Below, piece after piece: positions 11,955-19,375 of a DNA stretch of 27,012 nt. Both the position numbers and the translations under genes were made by a program. The stretch is taken from IMG/VR virus record IMGVR_UViG_3300008220_000050, positions 1 through 27,012 of that record. One strand, written 5' to 3'. How positions within the stretch are numbered: the stretch's first letter is position 1; every line of letters begins with the position of its first letter. The DNA is from a virus. Under the pieces are notes generated by a model. It was not told where the DNA came from and ran no database searches. It saw only the letters and a program-made list of their open reading frames with translations.

Positions 11955-12069
11955 CCCTTCTCCCATGACACATCAACCGATTCAATAAAAATCTCTAGTC
12001 ATCTTATGACCGTACATGTTACACTACCTTCCCTTAAAAACCTTCCCCCATTATTGGAGTTAAAATTAA
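11955..12069. promoter_or_regulatory. Intergenic region before the DNA polymerase, with dispersed-repeat copy
   Basis: This 115-bp gap holds CTTATGACCGTACATGTTA (12003-12021), the exact reverse complement of 1393-1411, followed by two ACCTTCCC elements (one near 12026, one near 12041) that also accompany the repeat at 1351-1451. A GGAG ribosome site for the polymerase lies at 12055-12058. I see no good -35/-10 promoter and no terminator. Confidence 0.6.
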
Positions 12070-13902
12070 ATGCGTAACTTAATAATAATTGATTTTGAAA
12101 CCTACTACTCTAAAGAGTATGGTCTCAATAAGTTAACGACTGAAGAATATATAAGGGATGAAAGATTTGAGGTAATAGGGGTATCCATTAAAAAAGATAG
12201 TTTAGACCCTGTTTGGAAAAGTGGTACTCATGAAGAAATAAAAAATTTTTTGCTATCTTACGATTTAGAAAATAGTTTTGTTGTTGGCCACAATTTAAGA
12301 TTTGATGGTGCTATTTTAAGTTGGGTATTTAATATTAAACCGAAAGGGCTTATTGATACTTTTAGCATGGCTTCCATACTGCATGGTTTAACAGAATCCC
12401 TATCCCTTAAACACCTTTCTGAGCTATACAGTATAGGCGCGAAAGGAAGAGAAGTGTTAGATGCCATCAACAAAAAACGTAGTAATTTCACAATAAAAGA
12501 ACTAGATGCTTATGGTTTATATTGTTGTAATGATGTAAAACTAACACATGAACTTCTTTTAAAAATGATACCTTCATTTACAAAAGAAGAACTTAAACTT
12601 ATAGATTTAACCATACGTATGTTTACCGAGCCTTCTCTACGAATAAACAAAACTTTACTCATAAAACATTTACATGAAGTAAAGGAAAACAAACAAAATC
12701 TTTTGAACAAAGCTAACGTAGATAAAAAAATATTAATGAGCAATCCTCAGTTTGCTGACCTACTAAGAACCCTACAAATTGACCCACCCATGAAAATAAG
12801 TCCCACCACAGGTAAACCCACATTTGCATTTGCTAAAACCGATCAAGGTTTTAAAGACCTCCTTGAGCACCCAGACGAGAAGATTCAAATCCTTGCTGGT
12901 GCAAGAATTGGTAACAAATCTACTATAGAAGAAACACGTACGGAAAACTTTATAAACATATCCAACAGGGGATTACTGCCCGTTCCGCTAAAATACTCTG
13001 GTGCTGTGGTAACTCACAGGTGGAGTGGTAGTGATGGCATAAATATGCAGAACCTTCCCAGGAGTTCACAGTTAAGACGAGCTTTATGTGCTCCACTAGG
13101 ACATAAATTAGTGGTTTCAGATTTAAGCAACATAGAATTGCGTTTGGCTTACTGGTTTTCTAACTCCCACCAAAAAGTTAATCAAATAAAACAAGGTATA
13201 GACCTGTATACTCAATCCGCATCAGACATCACAGGAACACCTTATGACGAAGTGGATAAGGATTTACGTTATATATTTAAGGTAGTTAATCTATCTGGAA
13301 TATATGGAGTTGGCCCTAATAAAATGCACAGCATCTTGACACAAGGGGGAGTACAAAAGGATCTCGATGAAGTTAAGAATATAGTGTACGCTTATAGAAG
13401 AAACAACCCAGAACTTGTTGAGGCTTGGTCAAAAGCTGAAGAGATGCTAACTGCTGTTATGAATGCCCAAGCATATAAAATGGGGGCGTCTGGTATTATT
13501 AGTAGTGTCCCTAAAAAAGGAATGTTGAAACCTAATGGTATGTTACTGGGACTCCCTAACTTACGAATACTAAAAAATAAAGACGGCCGAGAGTCGTGGG
13601 CATATGATAAAAAGTTAGGTAGAAAGATAATTCCAGAATATATTCACCCAGCCAAGACTTTTCAAAGATGTATTCAATCACTCGCTAGAGACGTCATAGG
13701 AGAGCACTTAATTTCTGTAGCTGGTAAATTTAAAGTGGTAATGACTGTGCATGATGAATTAGTTATTGTATGCCCTGATAATGATGTAGATAACTGTGTA
13801 GAATATGTAAAAAAGTGTATGACAACCGCTCCGACATGGTGTGAGGATTTACCTCTTGCATGTGAAATTGGTTACGCTGACAACTATATGGATGCTAAAT
13901 AA
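12070..13902 (+). CDS. polA: Family A DNA polymerase with 3'-5' exonuclease (610 aa)
   Basis: The phage replicative polymerase. The exonuclease domain (1-170) has DFE at 8-10, VGHNLRFDG (72-80) and YCCNDVKLTH (151-160). In the polymerase domain, motif A is DLSNIELR (351-358), motif B is RYIFKVVNLSGIYG (400-413) and motif C is VHDELV (560-565). The residue equivalent to Phe762 of E. coli Pol I, which sets dideoxynucleotide discrimination, is Leu408, and the adjacent Gly is Ser409. No 5'-3' exonuclease domain is present, as is normal for phage enzymes. The ATG follows TTGGAGTTAAAATTAA. The next gene overlaps by one base (TAATG). Confidence 0.95.
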   Translation: MRNLIIIDFETYYSKEYGLNKLTTEEYIRDERFEVIGVSIKKDSLDPVWKSGTHEEIKNFLLSYDLENSFVVGHNLRFDGAILSWVFNIKPKGLIDTFSMASILHGLTESLSLKHLSELYSIGAKGREVLDAINKKRSNFTIKELDAYGLYCCNDVKLTHELLLKMIPSFTKEELKLIDLTIRMFTEPSLRINKTLLIKHLHEVKENKQNLLNKANVDKKILMSNPQFADLLRTLQIDPPMKISPTTGKPTFAFAKTDQGFKDLLEHPDEKIQILAGARIGNKSTIEETRTENFINISNRGLLPVPLKYSGAVVTHRWSGSDGINMQNLPRSSQLRRALCAPLGHKLVVSDLSNIELRLAYWFSNSHQKVNQIKQGIDLYTQSASDITGTPYDEVDKDLRYIFKVVNLSGIYGVGPNKMHSILTQGGVQKDLDEVKNIVYAYRRNNPELVEAWSKAEEMLTAVMNAQAYKMGASGIISSVPKKGMLKPNGMLLGLPNLRILKNKDGRESWAYDKKLGRKIIPEYIHPAKTFQRCIQSLARDVIGEHLISVAGKFKVVMTVHDELVIVCPDNDVDNCVEYVKKCMTTAPTWCEDLPLACEIGYADNYMDAK

Positions 13903-14573
13903 TGAAAAAATTTACTTGGTCTTATTCTAGTGCTACTACATTTGAAAAATGTCCTAAGCAATACTACCACCTGTACGTAAAAAAAGACGTTAAGCAAGAC
14001 CCCAACCAAAAACATTTTTTATATGGTAACGAAGTTCACAAAGCCGCAGAATTATATGTTAGAGATAGTGTGCCCCTCCCTGATAAGTTTTCTCAATTTC
14101 AAGCGCCATTAGATAAATTAATTTCTATCCCAGGAGAAAAATTTTGTGAGCATAAAATTGGGCTAACGCAAACCCTTGAACCCACTGAGTTTTTTTCTGA
14201 CGTCGTGTGGTGGAGAGGGGTAATTGATTTATTGATACTTGACAAAGACCAAAAGGTAGCTACAATTATAGATTATAAAACAGGAAAAAATAGTCGTTAC
14301 GCAGACATGCGCCAACTATCTTTAATGAGTGTAGCAATATTCAAACATTTTCCTGGAATAGAAAAGATTAAGTCAGCATTATTATTTTTAGTGAGCAAAG
14401 AAGTTTTACGATCTGACTACAAAATTGAAAAAGTTGACGATATGTATAAAGAGTGGGGTTCATTGGTTAAGAGAATAAACCAAGCTTATGAAAGTGATGT
14501 ATTTAATGCGTCCCCTAACTTTGCATGTCGTAGTTTTTGCCCAGTCGAACAATGCGCACACTGGGGCAAATGA
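13902..14573 (+). CDS. RecB/Cas4-like PD-(D/E)XK nuclease (223 aa)
   Basis: The N-terminus has SSATTFEKCPKQYY, the typical opening of the PDDEXK_1 group. Then come GNEVHKAAE (motif with His), GVIDLLI (catalytic Asp), IIDYKTGK (D-x-K) and MRQLSL (Gln motif). Several C-terminal cysteines (CRSFCPVEQC), with the early Cys, could bind an Fe-S cluster as in Cas4/AddB-type enzymes. The length fits a stand-alone phage exonuclease used in recombination or end processing. It is coupled to the polymerase by TAATG. Confidence 0.9.
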   Translation: MKKFTWSYSSATTFEKCPKQYYHLYVKKDVKQDPNQKHFLYGNEVHKAAELYVRDSVPLPDKFSQFQAPLDKLISIPGEKFCEHKIGLTQTLEPTEFFSDVVWWRGVIDLLILDKDQKVATIIDYKTGKNSRYADMRQLSLMSVAIFKHFPGIEKIKSALLFLVSKEVLRSDYKIEKVDDMYKEWGSLVKRINQAYESDVFNASPNFACRSFCPVEQCAHWGK

Positions 14574-14842
14574 TGATTAAGAAAAGAAAAAGAAATTACC
14601 AAAAAGAAAATGAGTACAAGAAAAGACCAGAGCAAATAGCGGCGCGTGTAAAAAGAAATGCTGCTCGCAGACTACTCATACGAGAAGGTTTAGTAAAAAA
14701 AGGTGATGGCACACATGTAAACCATAAAGTCCCTTTAAGTAAGGGTGGTTCTAACGATAGGAAAAATCTAAGTGTTAGAGACGGAAAAAAGAATAGTTCC
14801 TATGCTAGAAACAAAGACGGTTCGATGAAAAGAAAAACTTAA
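14570..14842 (+). CDS. Small HNH endonuclease (90 aa)
   Basis: I use ATG 14570, which overlaps the previous TGA and is followed by a second in-frame ATG. A longer reading from 14537 would run into the upstream gene without a ribosome site. After a highly basic N-terminus, the HNH core reads HVNHKVPLSKGG, then NDRKNLSV and a later N (KKN). This order (H-N-H with PL and GG) is typical of small phage HNH proteins. Some assist terminase, others are homing enzymes. Its place among replication genes, unbroken and coupled, argues for a resident function. Confidence 0.85.
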   Translation: MMIKKRKRNYQKENEYKKRPEQIAARVKRNAARRLLIREGLVKKGDGTHVNHKVPLSKGGSNDRKNLSVRDGKKNSSYARNKDGSMKRKT

Positions 14843-14856
14843 CATAAGAGGTCTTC

Positions 14857-15015
14857 ATGACATTCTACATAGAAGCAAACATCGGTGAGAAAGAAAGATG
14901 CATCACGGTAGAAGCTATCACTGTAGAAGAAGCAGAAGAAAAAGCTCATAAGTTGTTAGGGGAAGGTTGTTTCATCCAAGCTGTTTCTACATTTCAACCA
15001 TCACAACGGTCATAA
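14857..15015 (+). CDS. Unknown small protein (52 aa)
   Basis: A short frame with ATG at 14857, TAA at 15013-15015, and an AAGAGG site just upstream fills the gap between the HNH gene and the gene at 15030. The peptide starts MTFYIEANIGEKERC and continues with a helical, Glu/Ala-rich segment (TVEAITVEEAEEKAHKLL), then a beta-like end. This ferredoxin-like or small alpha/beta shape is common in phage early proteins. Unknown function. Its tail includes ACGGTCATAAG, one of the dispersed repeats. Confidence 0.75.
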   Translation: MTFYIEANIGEKERCITVEAITVEEAEEKAHKLLGEGCFIQAVSTFQPSQRS

Positions 15016-15029
15016 GTTAGGGGAAGGTT

Positions 15030-15311
15030 ATGCTAGATAGTCTATGCATTATATTTTATACGGCTTATTTTAAGTGGGCTGATGGTTCGTACAACCCTAT
15101 CCCTCAAACGACAAACCGCATTGAGATTAAAACTGAAAAGCTTAAAACTTTATTATTGAAAACAAAAAACAATACTTGGTATGGAATTGTAAACGGTAAA
15201 ATATTTTATGGAGAATTGCCTAAGTATAGAAACTACATTTGTAAGTTAGCTGATAAAGAACTTTTACCAGAGGTAGCTTATAAAAGACGTGCAGTTTTAG
15301 TAGAGAATTAA
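15030..15311 (+). CDS. Unknown protein (93 aa)
   Basis: A GGGGAAGG site precedes the ATG. The protein has an aromatic N-terminus (CIIFYTAYFKWADGSY), basic residues through the middle, and a beta-like stretch NTWYGIVNGKIFYGE. No signal peptide is clear, although residues 4-14 are hydrophobic. Unknown family. The next gene begins 1 bp after the stop. Confidence 0.7.
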   Translation: MLDSLCIIFYTAYFKWADGSYNPIPQTTNRIEIKTEKLKTLLLKTKNNTWYGIVNGKIFYGELPKYRNYICKLADKELLPEVAYKRRAVLVEN

Positions 15312-15312
15312 A

Positions 15313-15543
15313 ATGCAGTATATAAAAGACTCTAACATTTTAAGACCTCCTACTCCTAAAGAAATAAAAGACCTTAGAACAGATACTGGGTTAACTGTTG
15401 CTCAAGCATCTAACCTAATACATAAAACAGCACGATCTTTTCAAAGATGGGAACGAGGGGATGGTGATATGCCCTTAGCTTATTGGGAGCTGTTTGAACT
15501 AAAATGTAAAGTTCTTAAAATGCGTGAAGGCGCTATGGTTTAA
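15313..15543 (+). CDS. Small helix-turn-helix protein, XRE-like (76 aa)
   Basis: Residues about 13-50 form a Cro/XRE-type HTH: TPKEIKDLRTDTGLTVAQ, then ASNLIHKTARSFQRWERGDGDMP. The WERG after the recognition helix is characteristic. It starts one base after the preceding stop with no evident ribosome site, suggesting translational coupling. The next gene is a second HTH protein of the same layout. One of these could read the 29-bp dyad or the CGACA palindromes. The cognate DNA is not shown. Confidence 0.8.
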   Translation: MQYIKDSNILRPPTPKEIKDLRTDTGLTVAQASNLIHKTARSFQRWERGDGDMPLAYWELFELKCKVLKMREGAMV

Positions 15544-15831
15544 ATGGAAGACTTTTATGTACCAAATGAAAAAGAAATTAAAGGGCACAGACTACGAGCG
15601 CAAATGACACAGGGTCAAGCGGCCAAGTGTTGTTGTGTAGCACAGGCTACTTGGGCCAGGTGGGAATCTGGTAGGAACAAAATGCCACCAGGTTTGTGGA
15701 AATTATTTTTAATTGAGCTTAAATATGAAAGTGATATTAAAGAAGTTGAAGAAGAAATACCGGCGACTTCTTTAGACGAAATAACTGAAACATGGGATCA
15801 AGATTATATTAGTCAATTAGAGGGACGTTAA
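15544..15831 (+). CDS. Small helix-turn-helix protein, XRE-like, tandem paralogue (95 aa)
   Basis: Residues about 8-50 (PNEKEIKGHRLRAQMTQGQ, then AAKCCCVAQATWARWESGRNKMPPGLW) align with the preceding protein: both share the P-x-x-KEIK opening, the recognition helix, W(E)xG, MP and a LW/YWEL end. It adds an acidic C-terminal tail (EEEIPATSLDEITETWDQD). Its ATG directly abuts the previous TAA. Three consecutive Cys in the HTH are unusual. It probably arose by duplication. Confidence 0.8.
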   Translation: MEDFYVPNEKEIKGHRLRAQMTQGQAAKCCCVAQATWARWESGRNKMPPGLWKLFLIELKYESDIKEVEEEIPATSLDEITETWDQDYISQLEGR

Positions 15832-15833
15832 AA

Positions 15834-16079
15834 ATGAGTGAAGAAAAATTGTTAAAAATGGACGGATACAACAACTGCCTAATTGGAAAAATATCCGGGG
15901 CAGGCATGCCAGACAAATTATGTTACAGCTATGATTTAGTTATTAAAGAAAATATGAACATGGGTATGACACATGAAGAAGCAGTGGAGTACTTTGAGTA
16001 TAATCAAAGAGGTGCTTATGTGGGCGAGCATACACCTTGCTTCCTAGAGAACATAGCATTTACAAATGAAGATCTATAA
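15834..16079 (+). CDS. Conserved-looking phage protein (81 aa)
   Basis: GAGGG precedes the ATG. The sequence (MDGYNNCLIGK, YSYDLVIKENMNMGMTHEEAVEYFEYNQRGAYVGEHTPCF) matches a small protein pattern I recall from many phages, with MtxEEAxEYFeyNxxGAYVGexTP. The function is unknown to me. It ends just where the helicase ATG begins. Confidence 0.72.
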   Translation: MSEEKLLKMDGYNNCLIGKISGAGMPDKLCYSYDLVIKENMNMGMTHEEAVEYFEYNQRGAYVGEHTPCFLENIAFTNEDL

Positions 16080-17633
16080 ATGGAAATATATAAAGACAAA
16101 GCTTTAATAGTAAACACAAAAAACCCTAACCTTATACTATCTAGTATACCTAAAAGTAGGGTTTTAAAGTCTTATGAGAATGGTGTTTCACAAGTTGTAG
16201 TTAACTGGGGTATTGATGAAGTAATTACTTTATCTAAATTAGTTAAATGGCCACCTTCACCAATAACTAAAGACTATAAATGGCCCGGCATATACAAACC
16301 ATTTAATCACCAAAAAGAAACAGCTGATTTTTTATCAGCTCATAAGAGAGCATACTGCTTGAGTGAAGCGGGCACAGGTAAAACCTCTGGGGTTATATGG
16401 GCCGCAGATTACTTGATGGAACAAGGTAAAATTAAAAGAATGTTAGTTGTATGCCCTCTATCTATTATGAAGGCCGCCTGGGAAGCAGATTTATTTAAGA
16501 CTGCTATGCATAGAACTGTAGCCATAGCACATGGAAGCGCTGAAAAAAGAAAGAAAATTTTAGCTCAAAATACTGACATTGTTGTTATTAACTACGATGG
16601 CATTGAAGTTGTGCGAAAAGAATTAAAAGAAGGTAAGTTCGATTTAATAGTAGTGGACGAAGCTAACTACATTAAAACTGTTACAACTAAACGATGGAAA
16701 TCACTTAACAAACTAATTGACCCAGACACATGGGTATGGTTGTTAACTGGTACACCCGCCGCACAATCACCGTTCGATGCATATGGATTAGCTAAAATGG
16801 TAAACCCCGTTGCTGTACCACGTTATGCCGGTACGTTTAAAGATATGGTTATGCAAAAAGTTGGTCAGTTTAAATGGATACCTAGATACAACGCTCAGGA
16901 TATAGTATTTAAAACATTACAGCCTGCTATACGCCACACAAAAGAGGAATGCCTGGACTTACCAGATGTGCTGTACACGTGTAGAGAAGTAGAGTTAACA
17001 CCCCAGCAAAACAAATATTACAAAAAACTTAAGAAAGATATGTATATGCAAGCGGCGGGGGAAGAAATAACTGTGGTCAATGCGGGAGTTATGCTGACCA
17101 AATTATTACAGGTTAGTGCGGGATCTATATATTCAGACAATGGTGAGACTATAGAGTTCGATATAAAAAATAGACTTACAGCGCTCAAAGAAATAATAAA
17201 TGAAGCAACTCATAAGGTATTAGTCTTTTGTTCTTTTAGACATAGCATTAACAGGATTAAAGACGAGCTAAACAATAGCAATATAACTTGTGAGTCTATA
17301 CATGGTGATGTGTCTATGGGCAAAAGGACTGAAATATTTAACAACTTTCAAACAACTCCGGACCCGCAAGTATTAATTATTCAGCCTCAAGCTGCTTCTC
17401 ATGGGATTACTTTACACGCGGCTAACGTAGTAGTTTTTTGGTCGCCTGTGTTGTCAGTAGAAACTTACATACAATGTTGCGCCAGGGTTGACAGAGCAGG
17501 GCAACGTAACCCTATGACTGTAGTTCATCTGCAAGGTAGTCCAGTAGAAGAGAGAATGTATAAAATGTTGCAGGGCAAAATAGACTTACATACACAGTTA
17601 GTTGATTTATATAAGGAAGAAATAGGGGTTTGA
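16080..17633 (+). CDS. Superfamily 2 (SNF2-like) DNA helicase (517 aa)
   Basis: A DNA-dependent ATPase with two RecA folds. It has SEAGTGKT (Walker A, 95-102), VVCPLSIM (motif Ia), VVDEAN (motif II, 191-196) and LTGTPA (motif III, 222-227). These are followed by VLVFCSFRHS (motif IV), IIQPQAASHGITL (motif V) and QCCARVDRAGQ (motif VI, 465-475). The QxxxRxxRxGQ form of motif VI is typical of SNF2-type enzymes and phage helicases of this kind. It may remodel replication or recombination intermediates. The ATG abuts the previous stop with no ribosome site. Its stop codon lies in the -35 of the next promoter. Confidence 0.93.
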   Translation: MEIYKDKALIVNTKNPNLILSSIPKSRVLKSYENGVSQVVVNWGIDEVITLSKLVKWPPSPITKDYKWPGIYKPFNHQKETADFLSAHKRAYCLSEAGTGKTSGVIWAADYLMEQGKIKRMLVVCPLSIMKAAWEADLFKTAMHRTVAIAHGSAEKRKKILAQNTDIVVINYDGIEVVRKELKEGKFDLIVVDEANYIKTVTTKRWKSLNKLIDPDTWVWLLTGTPAAQSPFDAYGLAKMVNPVAVPRYAGTFKDMVMQKVGQFKWIPRYNAQDIVFKTLQPAIRHTKEECLDLPDVLYTCREVELTPQQNKYYKKLKKDMYMQAAGEEITVVNAGVMLTKLLQVSAGSIYSDNGETIEFDIKNRLTALKEIINEATHKVLVFCSFRHSINRIKDELNNSNITCESIHGDVSMGKRTEIFNNFQTTPDPQVLIIQPQAASHGITLHAANVVVFWSPVLSVETYIQCCARVDRAGQRNPMTVVHLQGSPVEERMYKMLQGKIDLHTQLVDLYKEEIGV

Positions 17634-17657
17634 CATTGTAAAAATGTATGCTATGCT
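17630..17657 (+). promoter_or_regulatory. Sigma-70-type promoter overlapping the helicase stop
   Basis: TTGACA (17630-17635) is followed after 16 bp by TATGCT (17652-17657). The helicase TGA stop is part of the -35. The promoter drives the SSB/primase group starting at 17701 and is one of few good host-type promoters in the window. No 29-bp dyad accompanies it. Confidence 0.65.
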
Positions 17658-17700
17658 TTAGTTTTAATCAAAACGGGGGTAAATAAAGGTGAATGAAATA

Positions 17701-18162
17701 ATGACAAGTACTAGAAGCGACGGTTTAAAAACAGTTGTAGAAATGGTTGAGATAAAAGCTATGACTGGCGAAGACATTGAACGGATTATGAAAGCCATCT
17801 TAGAATTACGTGAAAAAATAGCCACTCACGAAAATGAAGCAAAAAAAATGAAAAAAGAAAAATCAGAACTCGATAATATTCTTATTGAAGCTTGCCGTTA
17901 TTTAAAAACTGATAGTCTTAAAAATAAAGTGGGAACACTCAGTAGACGAGTTAAAAAACGTTATTGGACTACAGATTGGCCAAGCATGTATAAGTTTATT
18001 AAAGACAAAGGCCTTATAGAGTTTATGGAAAAAAGGCTAAACCAAACAAATATAAAAGAATATATAGCTGAAAACCCTGATGAGTTACCACCAGGTTTAA
18101 GCTCATCTTCTGAATATACGGTGTCTATCCGTAAAAATAGAAGCTACGAGGAGGTAGAATAA
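17701..18162 (+). CDS. Unknown coiled-coil protein, phage replication neighbour (153 aa)
   Basis: I choose ATG 17701, 8 bases after AGGTGA; GTG 17689 is an alternative giving 4 more residues. Residues about 20-65 are a coiled coil rich in Lys and Glu. The second half (KVGTLSRRVKKRYWTTDW, then MYKFIKDKGLIEFMEKRLNQTNIKEYI and LPPGLSS) is a globular domain I recall beside SSB genes in phages. Such proteins are often annotated as nuclease inhibitors or left unknown. The stop overlaps the next ATG by one base. Confidence 0.7.
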   Translation: MTSTRSDGLKTVVEMVEIKAMTGEDIERIMKAILELREKIATHENEAKKMKKEKSELDNILIEACRYLKTDSLKNKVGTLSRRVKKRYWTTDWPSMYKFIKDKGLIEFMEKRLNQTNIKEYIAENPDELPPGLSSSSEYTVSIRKNRSYEEVE

Positions 18163-19118
18163 TGACAAGTGAAATAGATGTATTTAAAGACAAACCTACA
18201 GAAATGGTTAAAAGTAATAGAGAGGATGGGTTTTCTCATAACATAACTGGAAGCTCATCTACAAGCAAAAGGATTTCTATACGTAATAATTTATTTAGGT
18301 TAATTATTAACGGGGAAGAAATTAGCAAAAGCAATCAACGACACTTAGATGTGGTTATTGTAAATGCTTCTCCTTCTGTGCACAGGATGTTTTACCCTGA
18401 AGCATACAGACCGGGGACTAAATTATCTCCACCTTCATGTTGGAGTTCTGACGCTCAAGTTCCTGATAAAGATGTATTAGAACCACAGCATAAAGATTGC
18501 TCTGAATGTCCACAAAACATTAAAGGCTCAGGCCCTAATAACACTAAAGCATGTAGGTTTAGTAGACGCATAGCTGTTGTTATGGCAGATAATTTAGAAG
18601 GCGATGTATATCAATTAACTCTCCCTGCTCAATCTATATTTGGAACGGGTGATGATACTGGTAAACCATTAAATAAATATGCGGATTACGTAAAAGCAAA
18701 TAAAGAAGCCGTAGGCTCAGTAGTTACTCGTATGTCTTTTGATGAAAACTCTTCCAGTACTAAGGTTAAGTTTTCGCCGGTCTCTAGATTATCGGATGAA
18801 GAATTTGAAATATCTAAAGGCCAGGGAGCTACTGAAGATGCTCAACGAGCTATTACTTTAACTGTAGTTAAAAGAGAGCCTGAGGTGGATGAAAAAGATT
18901 TACCTAAAGCTTTTAGATTAACTGAAAAAGATGAAAGCGATGAAATTGAAGCTGAGAAAAAAGAAGCAGTTGCTGAACCTGTTAAGAAAAAAACAAGTAG
19001 AAAAAAGAAAACTAAAACTGAAACGCCCCAAGGCGATATGTTTAAAGAGTCTGAAGACAAACCCGTACAAGACACAGGTGATGTGAGTCTTGATGATTTA
19101 GTATCTGATTGGGAGTAG
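18162..19118 (+). CDS. Putative single-stranded DNA-binding protein with Cys motif (318 aa)
   Basis: A GAGGAGGTAGAATA site precedes the ATG. Residues 30-230 look like an OB-fold-type beta-rich core. It contains a CxW...HKDCSEC...C motif (residues about 87-125) that could bind zinc, as in T4 gp32. The last 90 residues are disordered and Lys/Glu-rich and end in an acidic DVSLDDLVSDWE tail, the hallmark of ssDNA-binding proteins that recruit replication partners. It lies between the coiled-coil gene and the primase-helicase. The assignment rests on build and position, not a family match. Confidence 0.55.
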   Translation: MTSEIDVFKDKPTEMVKSNREDGFSHNITGSSSTSKRISIRNNLFRLIINGEEISKSNQRHLDVVIVNASPSVHRMFYPEAYRPGTKLSPPSCWSSDAQVPDKDVLEPQHKDCSECPQNIKGSGPNNTKACRFSRRIAVVMADNLEGDVYQLTLPAQSIFGTGDDTGKPLNKYADYVKANKEAVGSVVTRMSFDENSSSTKVKFSPVSRLSDEEFEISKGQGATEDAQRAITLTVVKREPEVDEKDLPKAFRLTEKDESDEIEAEKKEAVAEPVKKKTSRKKKTKTETPQGDMFKESEDKPVQDTGDVSLDDLVSDWE

Positions 19119-19126
19119 GAGATAAT

Positions 19127-19366
19127 ATGAGAGGTTATTCACAAAAAGTAATTAATGATAATAAAAAAGCTACACCTGTAACACCCGGCATAAAGTTAGG
19201 TAAATTATGTATCAAACTTATGTACCCCGCGGCAGAGATAGCTAAAAAACTAAGTACATCTAGGCAATGCGTTTATAATTGGTTTTGTGGTAAGTCCACA
19301 CCCAGTAAAAATAACATTGAAAAAATAAATCAGTTAATAAAAGATTTAACTGCTGAATATAAATGA
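19127..19366 (+). CDS. Small helix-turn-helix protein (79 aa)
   Basis: ATG 19127 follows TAGGAGATAAT; the TTG at 19109 is rejected. Residues about 20-60 (GIKLGKLCIKLMYPAAEIAKKLSTSRQCVYNWFCGKSTPS) form an XRE-type HTH in which VYNWFCGKSTP is the recognition helix and turn. The N-terminus is basic. It is not a close paralogue of the two HTH proteins at 15313-15831. Possible roles are repressor, replication control or operator reading. Confidence 0.78.
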   Translation: MRGYSQKVINDNKKATPVTPGIKLGKLCIKLMYPAAEIAKKLSTSRQCVYNWFCGKSTPSKNNIEKINQLIKDLTAEYK

Positions 19367-19375
19367 TGCCGCACC

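Noticed and set aside
11955-12069. Intrinsic terminator after the VRR-NUC gene
   Set aside because: No GC-rich stem followed by a T run could be found; the palindromic content belongs to the dispersed repeat.
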